Positions 6,207 through 9,823 of a stretch of 9,823 nt of DNA are shown here, in pieces. Both the position numbers and the translations under genes were made by a program. Origin of the DNA: Methylobacterium sp. (GTDB lineage: Bacteria > Pseudomonadota > Alphaproteobacteria > Rhizobiales > Beijerinckiaceae); the NCBI GenBank assembly GCA_020252865.1, contig JADCCH010000181.1:1-9823 (forward strand), read 5' to 3'. Each line of letters opens with the position of its first letter. Positions within the stretch are counted from its first letter, which is position 1. The notes beneath the pieces are model-generated. The model was not told the DNA's origin. It searched no databases and saw only the letters and a list, made by a program, of their open reading frames with translations.

Positions 6207-7729
6207 TGGCCCTGCTGCTTGTGGCCCCGATCCTGATCCCGCTTCTGGCGGCAGCCCTCACGGCCCTGTTCTGGCACCGCCCGGAAGTGCAACGGCCGAT
6301 CGGGCTCGCTGCTTCGGCGGCCTTGCTTGGCGCTGCGCTCATGCTGCTCGCCCGCACATCCGATGGCGCAATTCTGGTGACCCAGATGGGCAACTGGGCC
6401 GCACCTTTCGGGATCAGCATCGTGATCGACCTGTTCTCTGCGATCATGCTGGTGATCACCGGCCTGATGGCATTGGCCGTTTCGATCTATGCGTTGGGGC
6501 CGGCCTCGATCGAGCGCGACCGCGCCGGGTTCCAGCCGCTCTTTCACAGCCTCATCCTCGGTGTCTGCGGCTCTTTTTCGACCGGCGATATCTTCAACCT
6601 CTATGTCTGGTTCGAAGTGATGCTGATCGCCTCCTTTGGCCTGCTCGTGCTGGAGCGCACGCGCGAGCAACTGGATGGCGGCATCCGCTACGTGGTGCTG
6701 AACCTGATCGGCACTACGATGTTCCTGCTCGCTGTAGGCCTGCTCTACGGCCTGACGGGGACGCTGAACTTCGCGGATCTCGCCCGCATCGCGCCAAAAG
6801 TCGAGAACCAGGGTGCGCTGGCGGCGGTGGGCATGCTGCTTCTGGTCGCGTTCGGCGCGAAGGCGGCCCTGTTTCCGCTCTTCAACTGGCTGCCTGCTGC
6901 CTATCACACCGCCTCGATGCCGGTGGCGGCCATCTTCGCGGCCTTGCTGACCAAGGTCGGCGTCTACGCGATCATCCGGGTCTTCACGCTGGTCTTCGCG
7001 CATGAAGCGGGGTTCTTCGGCCCCGTCTTCCTCGCGGTCGCTGTCGCCACGATGGTCACCGGGGTGCTGGGTGCCGCCATGCACTACGACATCCGGAAGA
7101 TCCTGTCGTTCCACATCATCAGCCAGATCGGCTACATGCTGGTGGGCGTTGCGCTGATGACGCCACTCGCGATCGCCGGCAGCATTCTCTACATCGTCCA
7201 CCACATCATCGTGAAGGCGAACCTGTTCCTGCTGGCCGGGGCGATCCGGCAGGAAACCGGGTCATTCGCCCTGAAACGGATTGGCGGTCTCTGGGCGATC
7301 AAGCCGCTGCTGGGGGTGATGTTCCTCATTCCGGCCCTTTCGCTGGCGGGCATTCCGCCGCTCTCCGGCTTCTGGGGCAAGCTGGTTGTCATCCGCTCGG
7401 GCCTTGAGGCGGAAGCCTACTGGCTCGCCGGAATCGCGCTCGCGGTGGGCGTTCTCACGCTCTACTCGATGATCAAGATCTGGAACGAGGCCTTCTGGAA
7501 GGCTCTGCCGGAGGATGGGCCGTCGCCCCTGCCCTGGAACGCGCGCGAGCGGCTCGCGACCTATGCGCCGATCATCGCGCTGGGCGGGTTGACCATCACC
7601 ATCGGCCTTCTGACAGAACCCTTCGCGGCCATCTCGATCGAGGCCGCGGAAAGCCTCCTTGATCGGCAGGCCTATATCGCGGCCGTGCTCGGCCCGGATG
7701 CGCCCCGCCTTGCGGAGATCAAGCCATGA
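6206..7729 (+). CDS. mrpD: Mrp/Mnh cation/proton antiporter subunit D
   Basis: MrpD, 507 residues, is the second antiporter-like subunit, related to NuoM/NuoN, and forms the cation/proton path together with MrpA. The functional residues of Bacillus MrpD appear at the same positions: E137 (in NLYVWFEVML) and K219 (in AFGAKAALFP). Other conserved pieces are FNWLPAAYHTASMP (226-239), the internal SFHIISQIGYMLVG segment and IPPLSGFWGKL near the C-terminal third. Many membrane helices span the length, which is normal for the family. AGGAGG, 7 bases before the ATG, lies inside the end of mrpC. The stop overlaps mrpE by 4 bases (ATGA). Confidence 0.96.
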   Translation: MALLLVAPILIPLLAAALTALFWHRPEVQRPIGLAASAALLGAALMLLARTSDGAILVTQMGNWAAPFGISIVIDLFSAIMLVITGLMALAVSIYALGPASIERDRAGFQPLFHSLILGVCGSFSTGDIFNLYVWFEVMLIASFGLLVLERTREQLDGGIRYVVLNLIGTTMFLLAVGLLYGLTGTLNFADLARIAPKVENQGALAAVGMLLLVAFGAKAALFPLFNWLPAAYHTASMPVAAIFAALLTKVGVYAIIRVFTLVFAHEAGFFGPVFLAVAVATMVTGVLGAAMHYDIRKILSFHIISQIGYMLVGVALMTPLAIAGSILYIVHHIIVKANLFLLAGAIRQETGSFALKRIGGLWAIKPLLGVMFLIPALSLAGIPPLSGFWGKLVVIRSGLEAEAYWLAGIALAVGVLTLYSMIKIWNEAFWKALPEDGPSPLPWNARERLATYAPIIALGGLTITIGLLTEPFAAISIEAAESLLDRQAYIAAVLGPDAPRLAEIKP

Positions 7730-8082
7730 CCGATCCCGTTCCAGCGCGGCCCGGGCGCCATTCCATCCTCGGTTGGGTCCGGGTCGTCACCACCTTTGCT
7801 GCAGAACTCGTGCTCTCCGCCTGGGCCACGATCAAGGCCGTGCTGAGCCCGCCGGAGAAGCTCCGCCCCGCGATCCTCGCCATCCCCCTCGATGTCCGCT
7901 CGGAGGGTGGCATCACGCTCTTTGCCAGCATGGTGACACTGACCCCTGGCACCACGAGCCTCGAGGTCTCGCCCGATGCCACGCAGCTTTACGTTCATGT
8001 GATGGACGCCCCGGACCATGCGGCCGCCATCACGGCGATGAAATCGACGCTCGAAGCCCGCGCCCGGGAGGTTCTGCCATGA
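7726..8082 (+). CDS. mrpE: Mrp/Mnh cation/proton antiporter subunit E, short form
   Basis: MrpE, 118 residues, is a membrane-anchored subunit needed for assembly or efficiency of Mrp. The C-terminal cytoplasmic part is well conserved: LRPAILAIPLD (46-56), ITLFASMVTLTPGTTSLEVS (63-82) and LYVHVMD (88-94). Most MrpE proteins are about 160 residues and start with a membrane hairpin before the segment seen here at about 17-40 (WVRVVTTFAAELVLSAWATIKAVL, shown only in part by its ends). That hairpin is absent, so the gene is about 40 residues short at the N-terminus. The ATG overlaps the mrpD stop (ATGA), so this is the natural start and not an annotation error. It overlaps mrpF by 4 bases. Confidence 0.92.
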   Translation: MTDPVPARPGRHSILGWVRVVTTFAAELVLSAWATIKAVLSPPEKLRPAILAIPLDVRSEGGITLFASMVTLTPGTTSLEVSPDATQLYVHVMDAPDHAAAITAMKSTLEARAREVLP

Positions 8083-8366
8083 CGCTGCTGATGCTCTGCA
8101 AGGGGGTCGCGATTGGCCTCGTTTCGCTTTCCGTCCTCGCGGTTGGCTGGCGCCTGCTGCGCGGCCCCTCCACCGCAGACCGGGTGATTGCCACCGACAT
8201 GCTCGGGCTTCTGGGCATCTGCATCGCGGCGCTCGTGGCGGGCGTGACCGGGTCTCAGGCCTTTCTCGATGTCGCCTTCGGGATCGCGCTCTTCGGCTTC
8301 CTCACGGCCGTGGCCTTCAGCGCCCTTCTCGAACGCGTGAGCGCGGGGCGGGAGCCTGCGGAATGA
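8079..8366 (+). CDS. mrpF: Mrp/Mnh cation/proton antiporter subunit F
   Basis: MrpF, 95 residues, is a small three-helix membrane subunit. The signature RGPSTADRVIATD (28-40) and the last helix, DVAFGIALFGFLTAVAFSAL (64-83), are typical, with the conserved Asp residues D34 and D40 near the start of the second helix. Length is normal. The start overlaps the mrpE stop and the stop overlaps the mrpG start, each as ATGA. Confidence 0.95.
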   Translation: MTLLMLCKGVAIGLVSLSVLAVGWRLLRGPSTADRVIATDMLGLLGICIAALVAGVTGSQAFLDVAFGIALFGFLTAVAFSALLERVSAGREPAE

Positions 8367-9670
8367 GCACGGTCCTTGCCATCCTTGCCGGTGGTGCGAT
8401 CCTTCTCGGTGCCGGGATCGTCGCGATTGCCGCCTTGGGTCTGCTGCGCCTGCCGGATCCCTTCACGCGCATGCATGCCGCGACAAAGGCCGGCGTGCTG
8501 GGGTCCGGTCTCCTGATGCTCGGCATCGGGCTTTCGATCGGCAGCGCGGGCGCGATCCTGACCGGATTGGCCGGCATGGCCTTCCTGCTCGCGACCTCGC
8601 CGATTGCCTCTCATGCCCTCGGCCGAGCAGCCTACATCTCCGGCGGCCCCATCGCGCCGAGCACGCTCACGGACGCCCTGCGCGGCGTTCTTCCCCGCAA
8701 TGTCTTCGATATCAGTCCCGGCCGCGTGGTCCGTCCCCATCGTGATCCCGCGCCAACCCTCGGAAATTCGACCGCACAGGAAGGAAACATCATGAGTGCA
8801 GCCGAAAACAGGAACTACGCCACCGTTCCGCTCAGTCCGGGACGGACGCAGCTGCGTGCCTTGACGGCCTGGCTGGTTGGCGGGCCGTCTCAGTCCGAGG
8901 CGTCCGCAACTGCTTTGGACATCGCAGAACTGGCGGGAGCCCGGCTCACCGGCCTCTCCGCCCTGGATGCCGATGCGGCCGATCATCCGGGGCCTGTCCC
9001 GGTCGGAGGCATGGCCTGGGCCCGCTGGCTGGGCGATCAACGCCGGACGCGCATGCGCGAACGGGCCAGCAAATCCATCGCCGAATTCGACGAGCTTTGT
9101 TTCGCCCGCGACGTCAAGACCCAAGTCCGCCACGAGGAACGGAACTTCCCGATGCTGGTTCTGGCAGCGGCTGGCGCGGATATCCTTGTGGTCCCGGCGG
9201 GTGTTGACCGCCTCGGAGAGCCGGCTTCGCCCACCGAAGAGATCGCGACGGAGCTTTCCGTTGCGGGGATCGCGCCGGTCCTGCGGGTGCGTCGCCGCCC
9301 TCACTCCGTTCGGCGCATCCTGCTGATCGTCTCCCTCACACCGCGCGCCGGCCGGCTCGCCCATGCCTTGATCCGCAGTGGTCTGTGGCTTTCCGCCGAT
9401 GTCGAGGTCACGACCATTGGCGGCATGCGCGACCAGCTTGATTTTCTCGCCCGGGAACAGGCCGCACTTCTGGAACAGCACGGCTACCGGGTGCAGGTTA
9501 CGGCCCCCATCGATTTCGATGCAGACCGGGCTGAGATGCTGGCGCGTCTTTCCCGTGCCGACGCCGTCATCTGTCCGACCCTGAGCCATCGCCGCGGCTG
9601 GTTTGGCTCCATCCGGGAGGACCTCCACGAACTCGCCGCCGAGCGGGCTGACTTGATCTTGCTGCCGTAA
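8363..9670 (+). CDS. mrpG: Mrp antiporter subunit G in frame with a tandem universal-stress-protein-like region
   Basis: The 435-codon frame has two parts. Residues 1-95 are a normal MrpG: three membrane helices at about 5-28, 43-60 and 62-80, with the signature LLRLPDPFTRMHAATKAG at 27-44 and TSPIASHALGRAAY at 78-91. The Arg/Lys-rich first loop and the tail after helix 3 both suggest a cytoplasmic C-terminus. Residues 96-143 are a linker whose last 20 codons lose the G/C third-base preference. Residues 144-435 look like two universal-stress-protein-like domains (about 165-310 and 314-435), with strand-helix alternation such as ADILVVPAG (272-280), APVLRVR (304-310), RRILLIVSL (317-325) and ADAVICPT (399-406). 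The canonical G-x2-G-x9-G(S/T) nucleotide motif is not evident. A strong ribosome-binding site and ATG at 8792 could make the Usp part separately (292 residues). It may thus be a true fusion, or two genes whose separating stop was lost or misread. Confidence 0.85.
   Translation: MSTVLAILAGGAILLGAGIVAIAALGLLRLPDPFTRMHAATKAGVLGSGLLMLGIGLSIGSAGAILTGLAGMAFLLATSPIASHALGRAAYISGGPIAPSTLTDALRGVLPRNVFDISPGRVVRPHRDPAPTLGNSTAQEGNIMSAAENRNYATVPLSPGRTQLRALTAWLVGGPSQSEASATALDIAELAGARLTGLSALDADAADHPGPVPVGGMAWARWLGDQRRTRMRERASKSIAEFDELCFARDVKTQVRHEERNFPMLVLAAAGADILVVPAGVDRLGEPASPTEEIATELSVAGIAPVLRVRRRPHSVRRILLIVSLTPRAGRLAHALIRSGLWLSADVEVTTIGGMRDQLDFLAREQAALLEQHGYRVQVTAPIDFDADRAEMLARLSRADAVICPTLSHRRGWFGSIREDLHELAAERADLILLP
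8777..8794 (+). promoter_or_regulatory. Internal ribosome-binding site and ATG for the Usp-like part
   Basis: AGGAAGGAAACATC precedes the ATG at 8792, with AAGGA 6 bases before it, one of the best ribosome-binding sites in the window. The start gives MSAAENRNYATVPLSPGR and a 292-residue protein ending at 9670, a usual size for a tandem-domain universal stress protein. The site lies inside the mrpG frame just after the stretch with weak coding bias, which suggests the downstream part was, or still is, a separate gene. Confidence 0.6.
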
Positions 9671-9679
9671 TCAGCCACC

Positions 9680-9712
9680 CCATCCTGCGAAGGGGTGCGC
9701 GCAGGATGGTTT
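9680..9712 (+). terminator. Probable intrinsic terminator of the mrp operon
   Basis: CCATCCTGCG (9680-9689) and CGCAGGATGG (9700-9709) are a perfect 10-base inverted repeat with a 10-base loop, beginning 10 bases after the TAA of the mrpG-usp frame. It is followed only by TTTC, so termination may be incomplete. The right arm contains an ATG in frame with the next gene. Confidence 0.65.
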
Positions 9713-9750
9713 CACCGCGCAAAAGGCCCTTTGAGCGGAGAGCCAGCGCC

Positions 9751-9823
9751 TTGAAGTTACCGTTCTTCGCAGCGCTGATCGTGTTCGTCGTGGCCGTTGC
9801 CAGCACGCAACTGGCGCTTCGCC
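9751..9823 (+). CDS. N-terminus of an unidentified membrane or exported protein, cut by window end
   Basis: From TTG at 9751 the frame reads MKLPFFAALIVFVVAVASTQLALR and remains open at the window edge. One Lys followed by a run of hydrophobic residues fits a signal peptide or first membrane helix. GGAG lies 10 bases before the TTG. An in-frame ATG at 9706 would add 15 residues (an Arg-rich tail), but it lies inside the terminator stem and its codons include AAA, AGG and AGA, unlike neighbouring genes, so the later start is preferred. The family cannot be named from 24 residues. Confidence 0.45.
   Translation, partial: MKLPFFAALIVFVVAVASTQLALR

Noticed and set aside
8604..8795. Separate small gene in the plus 1 frame within the mrpG linker
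   Set aside because: Product is Ser/Pro/Arg-rich with no MrpG or other family features; it is kept only as a marker of a possible ancestral ATGA junction.
1..9823. CRISPR arrays, insertion sequences, tRNA or rRNA genes, phage or defence modules
   Set aside because: No regularly spaced repeats, transposase-like frames, tRNA-like cloverleaf sequences or defence-family motifs were recognised anywhere in the window.

Overview
This window is GC-rich and densely coding, with strong G/C preference at third codon positions. It carries two divergent bioenergetic operons separated by a roughly 750-base regulatory gap. The gene families and the FNR/FixK-type site suggest an alphaproteobacterium, possibly Rhodobacterales-like. 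That placement is inferred from family resemblance and composition; no taxonomic marker is present.

Left part, minus strand (read from 2257 down to 1): a GbsR/MarR-type winged-helix regulator, then cydA and the first 103 codons of cydB. These encode a cytochrome bd quinol oxidase of the short Q-loop, cyanide-insensitive (CIO-like) kind. The genes are separated by only 5 bases each and clearly form one operon. A consensus FNR/FixK-type box (2304-2317) and two palindromes lie just upstream of the regulator, so the oxidase appears to be under oxygen control and possibly autoregulated by the GbsR-like protein.

Middle (2258-3007): no convincing gene. It holds the cyd promoter region, a weak nucleotidyltransferase-like reading frame on the minus strand, a cluster of perfect inverted repeats (2804-2853), an AT-rich promoter-like block and a sigma-54-like element in front of the right-hand operon.

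Right part, plus strand (3008-9670): a complete seven-subunit Mrp (Mnh/Pha) Na+(K+)/H+ antiporter operon, mrpA-B-C-D-E-F-G, with every junction overlapping by 1 or 4 bases. MrpA is not fused to MrpB, so this is the seven-gene (group 1) layout. The key proton-path residues (MrpA E140, K223, H230, K299; MrpD E137, K219) fall at the same numbers as in characterised Bacillus proteins, which supports the chosen starts. MrpE is short, lacking the usual N-terminal membrane portion. The mrpG frame does not stop: it runs on through a linker with weak coding bias into a tandem universal-stress-protein-like region, giving a 435-residue MrpG-Usp frame with a strong internal ribosome-binding site and ATG at 8792. 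A 10-bp perfect stem after the stop looks like a terminator. A new gene starting with a membrane segment or signal sequence begins near 9751 and is cut by the window end.

Together the two operons link electron transfer to quinol oxidation (bd oxidase, which generates but does not pump protons) and use of the proton gradient for Na+/K+/pH homeostasis (Mrp). The most unusual feature is the MrpG-Usp frame, which could physically attach a cytoplasmic stress/nucleotide-sensing module to the antiporter.
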